Below, in pieces: positions 1-5,416 of a stretch of 7,204 bases of DNA. This DNA is from JBPEXY01 sp052031065 (GTDB lineage: Bacteria > Pseudomonadota > Gammaproteobacteria > Immundisolibacterales > Immundisolibacteraceae). Made by a program: the position numbers and the translations under genes. Every line of letters begins with the position of its first letter. The first letter of the stretch is position 1. Where the stretch lies: NCBI GenBank assembly GCA_052031065.1, contig JBPEXY010000254.1, positions 1 to 7,204 of the forward strand, given 5' to 3'. A model generated the notes under the pieces. That model had not been told where the DNA came from and searched no databases. It saw nothing but the letters and a program-made list of their open reading frames with translations.

Positions 1-112
1 CCTTGAACAGTGGCTCACCGAGCAGGTTTACGATCGGTGTGCGCAAAGGGCTTCCGGAGATAACCCAGTGCATACCGAGAAAAAACAGGCAGGCGGCGGT
101 CAGCGATTCCAT
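1..112 (-). CDS. NnrU-like small membrane protein, N-terminal 37 residues (partial)
   Basis: The reading frame starts at an ATG at 112-110 and is open to the left edge, so only 37 residues are visible. A purine-rich AGGGGAGA stretch lies about 9 bases upstream of the ATG, a good ribosome binding site. The peptide begins with a hydrophobic segment (LTAACLFFLGMHWVI, residues 4-18), followed by SGSPLRTPIVNLLGEPLFK. A first membrane helix ending in F-L-G-x-H, then a short basic stretch and an L-G-E motif, is how NnrU-family membrane proteins begin. That family was named from a nitric-oxide/nitrite reduction locus, but most members have no defined role. The assignment rests on this short N-terminus from memory, so it is moderate. 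It is divergent from the desulfinase-like gene, with a 242-base gap between the two starts. Confidence 0.55.
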   Translation of the reverse strand, partial: MESLTAACLFFLGMHWVISGSPLRTPIVNLLGEPLFK

Positions 113-153
113 GGTCGGTTTCTCCCCTCTAAACAGTCGTTTAACTGGGTCAG

Positions 154-159
154 ATTATA
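154..159 (-). promoter_or_regulatory. Candidate -10 box for the NnrU-like gene
   Basis: A perfect TATAAT is read on the minus strand, 41 bases upstream of the ATG at 112. No good -35 hexamer sits 16-18 bases further upstream; the nearest resemblance, CTGACC, is about 21 bases away. If it is used, an activator or a weak -35 would be expected. Confidence 0.35.
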
Positions 160-197
160 GCTGCAGACCAGAGGGTTATCGGTCAGTCTGGCTGACG

Positions 198-236
198 CGG
201 GACAAGTTCCCGGGATCAAATGGGGAGGGATTGATC
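198..236. repeat. Two small inverted repeats in the divergent intergenic region
   Basis: CGGGA (198-202) and TCCCG (208-212) can pair around a five-base loop. Right after it, GATCAA (214-219) and TTGATC (231-236) form a perfect 6-bp inverted repeat spaced by 11 bases. Both lie between the divergent NnrU-like and desulfinase-like genes, where an operator would sit. The half-sites are in the opposite orientation to an FNR/Crp-type site (TTGAT-N4-ATCAA), so they are not assigned to that family. Short repeats like these can occur by chance. Confidence 0.25.
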
Positions 237-354
237 GTAGTGACTGATTTTACAGGGGGGTGCTGATTGATTCATGAGCCGTTAACATTAGCGGTCCACT
301 GCAGCCTGATCGCAGTATCACCAACTGAACCCCAGAGAACCCAGAGGAGAAATC

Positions 355-1401
355 ATGGCCGAAACCATCTGGTATACCCGTTGCCCGGTACCGACTGCGT
401 CTGGAATTGCTTTCCAGCGTGACATGTTCAAGGACGAGTTCGACGGTAGCGACTTTATCGTGCGGAACATCAAGGACCTGGGTCGGGATAAAGCGGACAG
501 CCACTTTAATCACACCCTGGAAAACTCCTTCCGCGAAGGAGGATCGATTCCGCCACTGTGGGCCCGCCACGGCGGTGCCGATACGGTAATGATTGGGCTC
601 ACCTTTCTGTCCGACTCGATCTGTTTCTATGTACGTCCCGATTCCGGGATCAACAGTTTTCAGGACCTTAAAGGCAAACGGGTTGCCGTCGGTGTCCGTC
701 CTTACATTCTCATCGACTTCATGAAAATCAACGGCCACAAGGCGTGGGATTGTGGTCTGCGTGCCCACGGCATGACCCTTGACGATGTCGATCTGGTTGA
801 GGTCGAGATCCATGACGACATGCACGCTCATATAAACCCCAACCTGAGTAGCGATCAGAAAGTGACTGGCGGTGGGCTGTTTCAGTACGAAATCGATGCG
901 TTGAATCGCGGTGAGGTTGATGCGATCTGGGCCAAGGGCTGTCAGACCCGCCAGCTGGAACGGGAGATGGGCGACCAACTGCGCCTGATCAGCGACCTGC
1001 GTCGGGATACTGACAATATGGAACTGCGGGTCAACGCCAACCCACGCATCATTACCGTTAGTGGCAACATGGCGCGGGAAAACCCGGATGCAGTGGTTCG
1101 TTACCTGCAGGTGCTGATCCGTGCTGCTCGCTGGTCGTCGGAACATCCTGCTGAGGCTGCCGAGGTGTTCGCTACCGAGCTCGGTGTGACGGTTGAGGAT
1201 ATTAATGGTTCGTTTGTCGACAATTATCAGGACAAACTCTGGCCCAACCTGAGTAGCGACACCATGCACCTGCTTAGCACGCAGCAGGATTTCATGCTCA
1301 AGTATGGTTATCTGCCTTCGCCAGTCGACCTGCAGATCTGGTGTGATGACAGTTTCCTGAGACAGGCTTACGAAAGAGAAAACCTGCCCTGGGCTGCCTG
1401 A
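355..1401 (+). CDS. DszB-like sulfinate desulfinase (solute-binding-protein fold)
   Basis: This 348-residue protein looks like a nitrate/sulfonate-type solute-binding protein but has no signal peptide or lipobox, so it is probably cytoplasmic. The start ATG has AGGAG five bases upstream. It matches DszB, the 2'-hydroxybiphenyl-2-sulfinate desulfinase of the 4S dibenzothiophene pathway (about 365 residues), at several places. YTRCPVPTA places Cys10 at the DszB nucleophile Cys27. HFNHTLENSFREGGSIPPL places His50 and Arg60 at His60 and Arg70, with the same 10-residue spacing, and Gly62-Gly63 at the DszB Gly-Gly. The middle (LVEVEI, GEVDAIWAK) and the C-terminus (LWPNLSSDTMHLL, then TQQDFML) also follow the DszB pattern. 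DszB hydrolyses an aryl sulfinate to the arene plus sulfite. The substrate here is unknown, and no dszA or dszC gene adjoins it. The alternative is a non-catalytic binding protein of the same fold. The alignment is from memory. Confidence 0.75.
   Translation: MAETIWYTRCPVPTASGIAFQRDMFKDEFDGSDFIVRNIKDLGRDKADSHFNHTLENSFREGGSIPPLWARHGGADTVMIGLTFLSDSICFYVRPDSGINSFQDLKGKRVAVGVRPYILIDFMKINGHKAWDCGLRAHGMTLDDVDLVEVEIHDDMHAHINPNLSSDQKVTGGGLFQYEIDALNRGEVDAIWAKGCQTRQLEREMGDQLRLISDLRRDTDNMELRVNANPRIITVSGNMARENPDAVVRYLQVLIRAARWSSEHPAEAAEVFATELGVTVEDINGSFVDNYQDKLWPNLSSDTMHLLSTQQDFMLKYGYLPSPVDLQIWCDDSFLRQAYERENLPWAA
838..1259 (+). repeat. 17-bp exact direct repeat inside the desulfinase-like gene
   Basis: The same 17 bases, CCCAACCTGAGTAGCGA, occur at 838-854 and 1243-1259, in the same reading frame, each encoding P-N-L-S-S-D. 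The second copy aligns with a region present in DszB; the first sits in a more variable stretch. It may reflect a short internal duplication or conversion, or chance. Confidence 0.5.
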
Positions 1402-1458
1402 TAAGCCTGGTGATATCTGAAATCAACCAGGTTAGCAGCGGAGTTTATCCTGGGACAT

Positions 1459-1490
1459 AAAAAAACCCCACCAGGTAAACCTGGTGGGGT
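1459..1490 (-). terminator. Intrinsic terminator between convergent genes
   Basis: A perfect 11-bp stem, ACCCCACCAGG (1465-1475) with CCTGGTGGGGT (1480-1490), closes a TAAA loop. Read on the minus strand it is followed by seven T's (plus-strand A's at 1459-1465, the last of which also closes the stem), making a strong rho-independent terminator for the PEP-CTERM gene ending at 1545. On the plus strand the following sequence is TCTGTCT, so termination of the desulfinase-like transcript would be weaker. A looser hairpin with CCTGGT/ACCAGG arms (1406-1431) lies just after the desulfinase-like stop codon and lacks a T-tract. Confidence 0.85.
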
Positions 1491-1500
1491 TCTGTCTATC

Positions 1501-1524
1501 AACTCCTCAATTGACTGAGGAGTT
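1501..1524. repeat. Second hairpin next to the terminator
   Basis: AACTCCTCA (1501-1509) pairs perfectly with TGAGGAGTT (1516-1524) around a six-base loop. It lies between the PEP-CTERM stop codon and the main terminator, so it would be in the 3' untranslated part of that mRNA. It has no T-tract of its own on either strand. It may protect the mRNA 3' end or help a plus-strand transcript to terminate. Confidence 0.55.
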
Positions 1525-1544
1525 ATCGCAACCGAATCGATAGA

Positions 1545-2420
1545 TCAGGCAGCTTTGCGGCGACGACTTGCACCGATGCCAGCCAGACCCAGTCCGAGCA
1601 GTGCCAGGGTTGCAGGCTCAGGCGTGGTAATGATCTCCTGGACCTTGATATCGACAAAGGCAGCGGTAAAGGAGGTGGCCAAGTTACCGCCAGCGCGCAG
1701 GAAGTTCAGATCCCACGCTGCGCCACCCGTAGCGATTGCCAGGTCGACATAATCAGCAATAGTAGAGCCGAAACCGCTGATTGCTGTTGCGCCGCTACAG
1801 GTGGTGAAACCGCCGGAACCATCAGCAACATAACCAACGCCACCGCCAGCTAAACCAAGAGCACTGCTACCGTTGCCACAACGAAAAGTAGCGTTGACTA
1901 CTGCGTTCAGTATTCCGCCGGCTGTGTTAATGGCGCTCTCCATACCCGCGTAGGTAAGTGCAGCATTGGTGTTATCGCGGTCCTCGTCGGTAACCAGAAT
2001 CAGGTTTTTCGCGGCACCGACGTTGTAGGTGTAGTTATTCAGCGCGTAATCAATCCCGGCCCAGCCATCTTCGGTACCGCCATTGGTTACCAGCGTTCCA
2101 GCTGCAGTGCCAAATTGTGCGGCGGTGCCAAAATCACCGCCACCAACTGCGTGTTTGTGGGGGGCAAAATGGGTGCTGGAACCCCCAAAGCCGGTCAGGC
2201 CATAGCGGTTAGCCTGAGGTCCAGTACCAACGTTTTTGGCAGCGAGGCCAGCTTCAAGACTAGTCATGACAGAACCCAGCCATGCGTGCTCACCACTCAT
2301 GGAGCCAGATTCATCAACGATACTGACAATGTCAGCAGAAATAGGTGCTGCGACGGCATGAGTCATGCCGAGAGTCAAGCCAATCGCGGTAGCGGTTGAC
2401 GCGAGCAGTTTGGTTTTCAT
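1545..2420 (-). CDS. Exported vWA-domain protein with PEP-CTERM sorting signal
   Basis: This 291-residue protein has a signal peptide (Lys2 and Lys4, hydrophobic core, probable cleavage after AVAA at residue 25). A von Willebrand factor A domain follows, from about 28 to 257. All parts of the MIDAS metal site are visible: DESGS (Asp36, Ser38, Ser40), Thr116 in NGGTEDGW, and Asp145 in LVTDEDRDN. The GGAAWDLNFLRAGG stretch (232-245) is typical of the last part of such domains. The tail is a PEP-CTERM signal: TPEPATLALLG from 266, a hydrophobic helix to about 283, then SRRRK (285-289). Exosortase is expected to cut at this motif and deliver the protein to the surface or matrix. The only two cysteines, Cys181 and Cys208, bracket a Gly-rich insert and could form a disulfide. 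GGGGAAG lies five bases before the ATG. The ligand is unknown; adhesion or matrix binding is an inference. Confidence 0.9.
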   Translation of the reverse strand: MKTKLLASTATAIGLTLGMTHAVAAPISADIVSIVDESGSMSGEHAWLGSVMTSLEAGLAAKNVGTGPQANRYGLTGFGGSSTHFAPHKHAVGGGDFGTAAQFGTAAGTLVTNGGTEDGWAGIDYALNNYTYNVGAAKNLILVTDEDRDNTNAALTYAGMESAINTAGGILNAVVNATFRCGNGSSALGLAGGGVGYVADGSGGFTTCSGATAISGFGSTIADYVDLAIATGGAAWDLNFLRAGGNLATSFTAAFVDIKVQEIITTPEPATLALLGLGLAGIGASRRRKAA

Positions 2421-2499
2421 GATACTTCCCCATTTTGAAACTGTTTAAGCGTAGCGGACGGTAATGTCCCTAAATTTATGCAAGTATCCCCGACCCTGT

Positions 2500-2520
2500 T
2501 GCGGAGACGCTGTTTCCGCA
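2500..2520. promoter_or_regulatory. 21-bp imperfect palindrome in the PEP-CTERM gene leader
   Basis: TGCGGAGAC (2500-2508) and GTTTCCGCA (2512-2520) are 9-base arms with one mismatch around a three-base centre. It lies about 80 bases before the start codon and inside the untranslated leader if the sigma-54 promoter is used. It could be an operator or a leader RNA hairpin. No T-tract follows, so it is not a terminator. Confidence 0.45.
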
Positions 2521-2558
2521 CCCCACACCAGAAAAATCGCAGCTACTGCCCCAACGCT

Positions 2559-2574
2559 TGCAATCATTGGGCCA
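2559..2574 (-). promoter_or_regulatory. Candidate sigma-54 (RpoN) promoter of the PEP-CTERM gene
   Basis: Read on the minus strand the sequence is TGGCCCAATGATTGCA. The sigma-54 consensus is TGGCACG-N4-TTGCW. The invariant GG (-24) and GC (-12) have the exact spacing, TGGC and TTGCA match fully, and only the A and final G of the first block differ. The predicted transcription start is near 2548, giving a leader of about 128 bases. PEP-CTERM genes in several proteobacteria are known to be RpoN-dependent through the PrsK/PrsR two-component system, which supports the call. Confidence 0.65.
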
Positions 2575-2602
2575 TGTTTACTAATAACCATTAATAGAAA
2601 TT

Positions 2603-2615
2603 CAAGTTATTGAAA
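2603..2615 (-). promoter_or_regulatory. Candidate IHF-binding site
   Basis: On the minus strand TTTCAATAACTTG matches the IHF consensus WATCAANNNNTTR at eight of nine specified positions, with A/T runs just upstream (2620-2635). It sits about 55-67 bases upstream of the predicted sigma-54 start, where IHF normally bends DNA between enhancer and promoter. AT-rich DNA produces such matches by chance fairly often. Confidence 0.4.
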
Positions 2616-2694
2616 ATATTGAGAAAAAATAATTTTCGAGTTGTTCTTCCCTGTGTCGGATTACAAGATTCGTTGTGCCTGTGTGTAAAAATAT

Positions 2695-2722
2695 TTGACA
2701 ACATGTAAAGAGAATTTAATCT
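2695..2722 (+). promoter_or_regulatory. Candidate sigma-70 promoter pointing away from any plus-strand gene
   Basis: A perfect TTGACA (2695-2700) is followed after 16 bases by TAATCT (2717-2722), four of six matches to TATAAT. Transcription would run toward the 3' end of the acyl-CoA synthetase gene on the opposite strand, where no plus-strand gene is seen. It could make a small or antisense RNA, or be a chance match in AT-rich DNA. Confidence 0.35.
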
Positions 2723-2798
2723 CCGAGTTTGTAGAGAGGTTCTGAAAAACTGGAACAGGTGTTGGGCTAGTCCTCTGGGTCAATGTGAAACCATGGGT

Positions 2799-4370
2799 TC
2801 ATGATGGATTCCAGGGCAGCTCTTCAGGGTGGTCGCGATAGTGCTGACGTAGCTTCTGCTTCTCTATTTTTCCCGTTGCCCCTTTGGGCAGATCATCGAT
2901 GATCTTCAGCCACTTGGGAACTTCCCATTTGCCAACCTGACCGGCGCAATGGGCGATGAGCTCCTCGCTGGTCGCTGCCTGTCCGAGATTCAACGACACC
3001 AGTCCCACCACCGCTTCCCCCCACTCGGGATGAGGAACGCCAAATACTGACACCTCGCGTACCGCCGGGTGGTCGGTGAGTACCGATTCCACCACCACCG
3101 GGTAAACGTTATAGCCGCCAGAGATGATCATGAACTTCTTGCGGTCGGTCAGGTAGAGGTAACCCTCCGCATCGAGATAGCCCATATCACCAGTCAGAAA
3201 CCACTCATCGATGAAGTTTTCCCGATTTTCCTCCGGCCGCTTCAGGTATTGCCTGATCATGTGCGGCGCGTTGACCCGCAGTTCTCCTACCTCACCAGTT
3301 GGGCAGCGGTTGCCGGCATCATCAAAGATGCCGATCAACGCCTGAGGATTGGCGCGGCCACATGACTTCAGCAGCCCCGGTTCGCCGTTCATCGCCCGTT
3401 GATGGTCTTCCGGTCGCAGAATGGTCAGCCAGCCGGTGGTGCTTTCAGTGGTGGCATAACCCTGAATCAGATCGCAGCCAAACAGATCGAGTGCCTCGCG
3501 GATCAGGCTCGGCATCGCCGGAGATGAGCCGTAGGCCAGTAACCGTAGCGAGGAGAGGTCTCGCGGCTGCTGGCGCTGTGCCTCAACCATGCGCTGCAAC
3601 AGGGTAGGGATTACCAGCACCACCGTGACCCCGTCACGTTCAATGGTATCGAGCAGTCCGTCGATGGTCAGACCATCACCCTGAATCACCGTGGTCATAC
3701 CGTTGACCAGGCCATAAGTCGGAAAACCGGCCGTCGCCCCCGGCAGCGGTATCGGCGTGAGCCAGACATCTTCATGGCGAATGCCGGCAGAGAGCACCGA
3801 CCAGGTCTGGCTTTCGCGCAGCATCTCCTGGGTCCAGATTGCGCCTTTGGGTAATCCGGTAGTACCGGTGGTGTAGCTTAATGCCAGGCGGTCGGTGGGT
3901 GATAGCGGCGGTAGGTCAGGATTGTTGTCGGCTAAAGCGAGCAGGGTCTCAAGATCCAGCTCCAGACCATGGTCGCCACCAAAGCCGATTACCCGGCGGC
4001 CTTCCTCCTGCAGTTCCCCCCAATGCTCCGCCAGCAAGTCGACCAGCGGAGCCTGCACCACGACCACCCGGGCATCGCTGTCACGGATTAAATGGAGCAT
4101 CTCCCGTGCGGCGTAGCGCCAGTTAATGCCGGTGCGGACCGCGCCCAGTTTCATACAGGCAAAGAAATGCTCAATGAGCTCCACACGGTCGTAGGAGAGA
4201 ATGGCCACCACATCGCCTTTGCCAATAGAGAGCTTTTGCAGCATGGAGACCCAGCGGTCAGAGCGTTCTTCCATCTGTCGCCAGCTGCGCTGGGTAAGAC
4301 CGTCGATAAACGCGCTCTTCTCCGGGAAACAGGCGGCATTGCGGCTAATCAGATCGCGACAGAGCAACAT
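2799..4370 (-). CDS. AMP-forming acyl-CoA synthetase (fatty-acid or aryl/alkyl acid CoA ligase)
   Basis: This 523-residue protein belongs to the adenylate-forming (ANL) superfamily and has the usual length. It should activate a carboxylic acid with ATP to an acyl-AMP and then to an acyl-CoA, in the cytoplasm. Core motifs are complete and in order: the P-loop YTTGTTGLPKG (166-176), A5 YATTE (305-309), A7 TGD (393-395), A8 DRKKFMIISGGYNVYP (409-424) with Lys412 at the hinge, and A10 PKGATGK (495-501) with Lys501 as the likely catalytic lysine of adenylation. The start ATG has AGGAG nine bases upstream. The substrate cannot be read from the sequence; medium or long fatty acids or cyclic acids are all possible. 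A terminator at 4442-4465 separates it from fklB, so it probably has its own promoter in the short gap, though I see no clear one. Confidence 0.9.
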   Translation of the reverse strand: MLLCRDLISRNAACFPEKSAFIDGLTQRSWRQMEERSDRWVSMLQKLSIGKGDVVAILSYDRVELIEHFFACMKLGAVRTGINWRYAAREMLHLIRDSDARVVVVQAPLVDLLAEHWGELQEEGRRVIGFGGDHGLELDLETLLALADNNPDLPPLSPTDRLALSYTTGTTGLPKGAIWTQEMLRESQTWSVLSAGIRHEDVWLTPIPLPGATAGFPTYGLVNGMTTVIQGDGLTIDGLLDTIERDGVTVVLVIPTLLQRMVEAQRQQPRDLSSLRLLAYGSSPAMPSLIREALDLFGCDLIQGYATTESTTGWLTILRPEDHQRAMNGEPGLLKSCGRANPQALIGIFDDAGNRCPTGEVGELRVNAPHMIRQYLKRPEENRENFIDEWFLTGDMGYLDAEGYLYLTDRKKFMIISGGYNVYPVVVESVLTDHPAVREVSVFGVPHPEWGEAVVGLVSLNLGQAATSEELIAHCAGQVGKWEVPKWLKIIDDLPKGATGKIEKQKLRQHYRDHPEELPWNPS

Positions 4371-4441
4371 GGTGACAATCTCCTCTCTTGGTTATTGATG
4401 TCGAGTGATTTTGGTTGAATAAAGCGCTGGCGACCCCCATT

Positions 4442-4465
4442 AAAAAAGGGTGCCAAAGCACCCTT
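4442..4465 (-). terminator. Intrinsic terminator of fklB
   Basis: GGGTGC (4448-4453) pairs with GCACCC (4458-4463) around CAAA, and the stem can be extended by two A-T pairs. On the minus strand it is followed by six T's (plus-strand A's at 4442-4447). It lies 25 bases after the fklB stop codon and ends that transcript before the acyl-CoA synthetase gene. Confidence 0.85.
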
Positions 4466-4490
4466 CTTCAGTTTCTGGCTGGCCTGAAAT

Positions 4491-5096
4491 TTAAAGGATG
4501 TCGAGAAGCTCTACATCGAAAACCAGTGCCGAGTAGGGCGCAATGGCACCGCCGGCACCGCGCTCACCATAGGCCAGCTGGTGGGGCAGGTAAAGACGCC
4601 ACTTGGAGCCGACACCCATCATCTGTAACGCTTCGGTCCAGCCGGCAATCACGCCATTAACCGGAAATTCTGCCGGCTCGCCACGATCGTAGGAACTGTC
4701 GAACACCGAGCCATCAATCAGCGTGCCATGGTAGTGGGTACGCACGGTGGAGGTCGCGGACGGTTTTTCACCCTCGCCAACGGTGATCACTTCGTACTGC
4801 AGTCCCGACTCGGTTACGGTGATGCCGTCGCGTTTGGCGTTTTCTGCCAGAAAGGCTTCGCCATCTGCGGCTTTTTCAGCCGCGCCGGCCTGCAGACGTT
4901 GCTGAATTTCCTTGAAGGCATCGTTGATCAGGTTGGGTTCAACCTGGTGCGGACGGTTATCCATCGCATCGGTGATGCCGGAGATCACCGCGTTGACATC
5001 GACACCGTCAAAAGAGTTGGTTAACAGCTGTTCGCCCATCTGCCGGCCAATTCCATAACTTGCGTGTTGCTCTACCGTGTTCAGTTCATCAGACAT
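4491..5096 (-). CDS. fklB: FKBP-type peptidyl-prolyl cis-trans isomerase FklB
   Basis: This 201-residue protein matches E. coli FklB (206 residues) along its full length. It should catalyse cis-trans isomerisation of Xaa-Pro bonds and assist folding, probably as a dimer. Residues 1-95 form the FKBP_N helical dimerisation part (HASYGIGRQMGEQL at 11-24). Residues 97-201 form the FKBP domain, with pocket residues Tyr122, Phe132-Asp133, Val149-Ile150, Trp153, Tyr176 and Phe193 all conserved. No signal peptide is seen, which suggests a cytoplasmic protein. The ATG at 5096 was chosen because homology begins there. Longer starts (TTG at 5153, ATG at 5132) would place coding sequence over a perfect TATAAT at 5136-5131. 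The ribosome binding site is weak (TGAGA, about six bases upstream). It is followed by its own terminator. Confidence 0.93.
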   Translation of the reverse strand: MSDELNTVEQHASYGIGRQMGEQLLTNSFDGVDVNAVISGITDAMDNRPHQVEPNLINDAFKEIQQRLQAGAAEKAADGEAFLAENAKRDGITVTESGLQYEVITVGEGEKPSATSTVRTHYHGTLIDGSVFDSSYDRGEPAEFPVNGVIAGWTEALQMMGVGSKWRLYLPHQLAYGERGAGGAIAPYSALVFDVELLDIL

Positions 5097-5130
5097 TGAT
5101 ATCTCATTTGGATTTATAGAATGAGCAATC

Positions 5131-5136
5131 ATTATA
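5131..5136 (-). promoter_or_regulatory. Candidate -10 box of fklB
   Basis: TATAAT is read on the minus strand, 34 bases upstream of the chosen ATG, which would give an untranslated leader of about 25-30 bases. The -35 region at normal spacing (ACAACT) is poor. It supports the shorter fklB start and an fklB transcript separate from the symporter genes. Confidence 0.5.
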
Positions 5137-5189
5137 GGCGAAGGCTGCTGCAAAGTTGTTGAGCAGGGCGGCCATAGGAGGGCACTGTT

Positions 5190-5402
5190 TTACACCGTGG
5201 TGGTTTTAATCCCATCGAGGAGATGACCTTCGACAGGCTGGTTTGGCAGCTCATCCACATCGTAAAAGGTACGGCTGGCCTCCAGTTTGGCTAACTTGTC
5301 CCACTGCGCCCGAGCTAACGCCCAGTAGTACTCCACCGCCGTAAAGCGCTCGGGGTCATCACGGGTTCGCTGATCCGACCCGAGTGAAGGTGGGCAGAGC
5401 AA
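5190..5402 (-). CDS. Possible small soluble protein downstream of the symporter (unrecognised)
   Basis: A 70-residue frame, slightly acidic and with no membrane segment or signal peptide, begins 14 bases after the symporter stop codon. I do not recognise the family. Its composition looks coding: many GAG, CTG, GCC and ACC codons, and an amphipathic stretch AVEYYWALARAQWDKLAKLE (22-41). The only start is TTG at 5402, with no clear ribosome binding site. Upstream of it the frame stays open into the symporter gene without an ATG or GTG in the stretch checked (back to about 5500). So either translation is coupled to the symporter, the start is non-standard, or this is the remnant of a longer gene or a chance frame. 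Being directly downstream suggests cotranscription with the symporter. Confidence 0.4.
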   Translation of the reverse strand: MLCPPSLGSDQRTRDDPERFTAVEYYWALARAQWDKLAKLEASRTFYDVDELPNQPVEGHLLDGIKTTTV

Positions 5403-5416
5403 TCTCTGCTGGTGTT

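Larger units (their letters stand above)
2421..2798. other. 378-base intergenic region, partly very AT-rich
   Basis: This gap separates the PEP-CTERM gene from the end of the acyl-CoA synthetase gene on the same strand. The part near the PEP-CTERM gene has normal composition; about 2580-2720 is strongly AT-rich with A and T runs. I see no convincing ORF and no clear terminator for the synthetase gene. It holds the candidate sigma-54 promoter, IHF-like site, palindrome and plus-strand sigma-70 promoter listed separately. CCTGTGT occurs twice, at 2650-2656 and 2678-2684, 28 bases apart, at the distance where enhancer-binding protein sites often lie. Confidence 0.6.

Noticed and set aside
214..236. 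GATCAA/TTGATC inverted repeat as an FNR or Crp site
   Set aside because: The half-sites are in the reverse order and the spacing is 11 bases, unlike TTGAT-N4-ATCAA or TGTGA-N6-TCACA.
3..266. An 87-residue plus-strand frame at the left edge
   Set aside because: It overlaps the NnrU-like gene on the other strand and the divergent promoter region, and has no ribosome binding site or recognisable motif.
250..1269. A 339-residue open frame on the minus strand opposite the desulfinase-like gene
   Set aside because: It is the antisense shadow of a gene with clear homology and a good ribosome binding site; its translation shows no recognisable domain.
2539..2553. A second possible sigma-54 element, TGGGGCAGTAGCTGC, on the minus strand
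   Set aside because: It keeps GG and GC at the right spacing, but the other positions match worse than the element at 2559-2574, which is the better candidate.
3130..3146. Phe413 in the A8 motif (DRKKF instead of the common DRxKD) of the acyl-CoA synthetase as a damaged hinge
   Set aside because: The hinge residue is two positions after the Arg, which is Lys412 and is intact; Phe at the next position is seen in other adenylating enzymes.
5097..5153. N-terminal extension of fklB by 19 residues from a TTG
   Set aside because: The extension has no counterpart in FklB, overlaps a perfect TATAAT, and begins with a weak start codon; the internal ATG fits homology.
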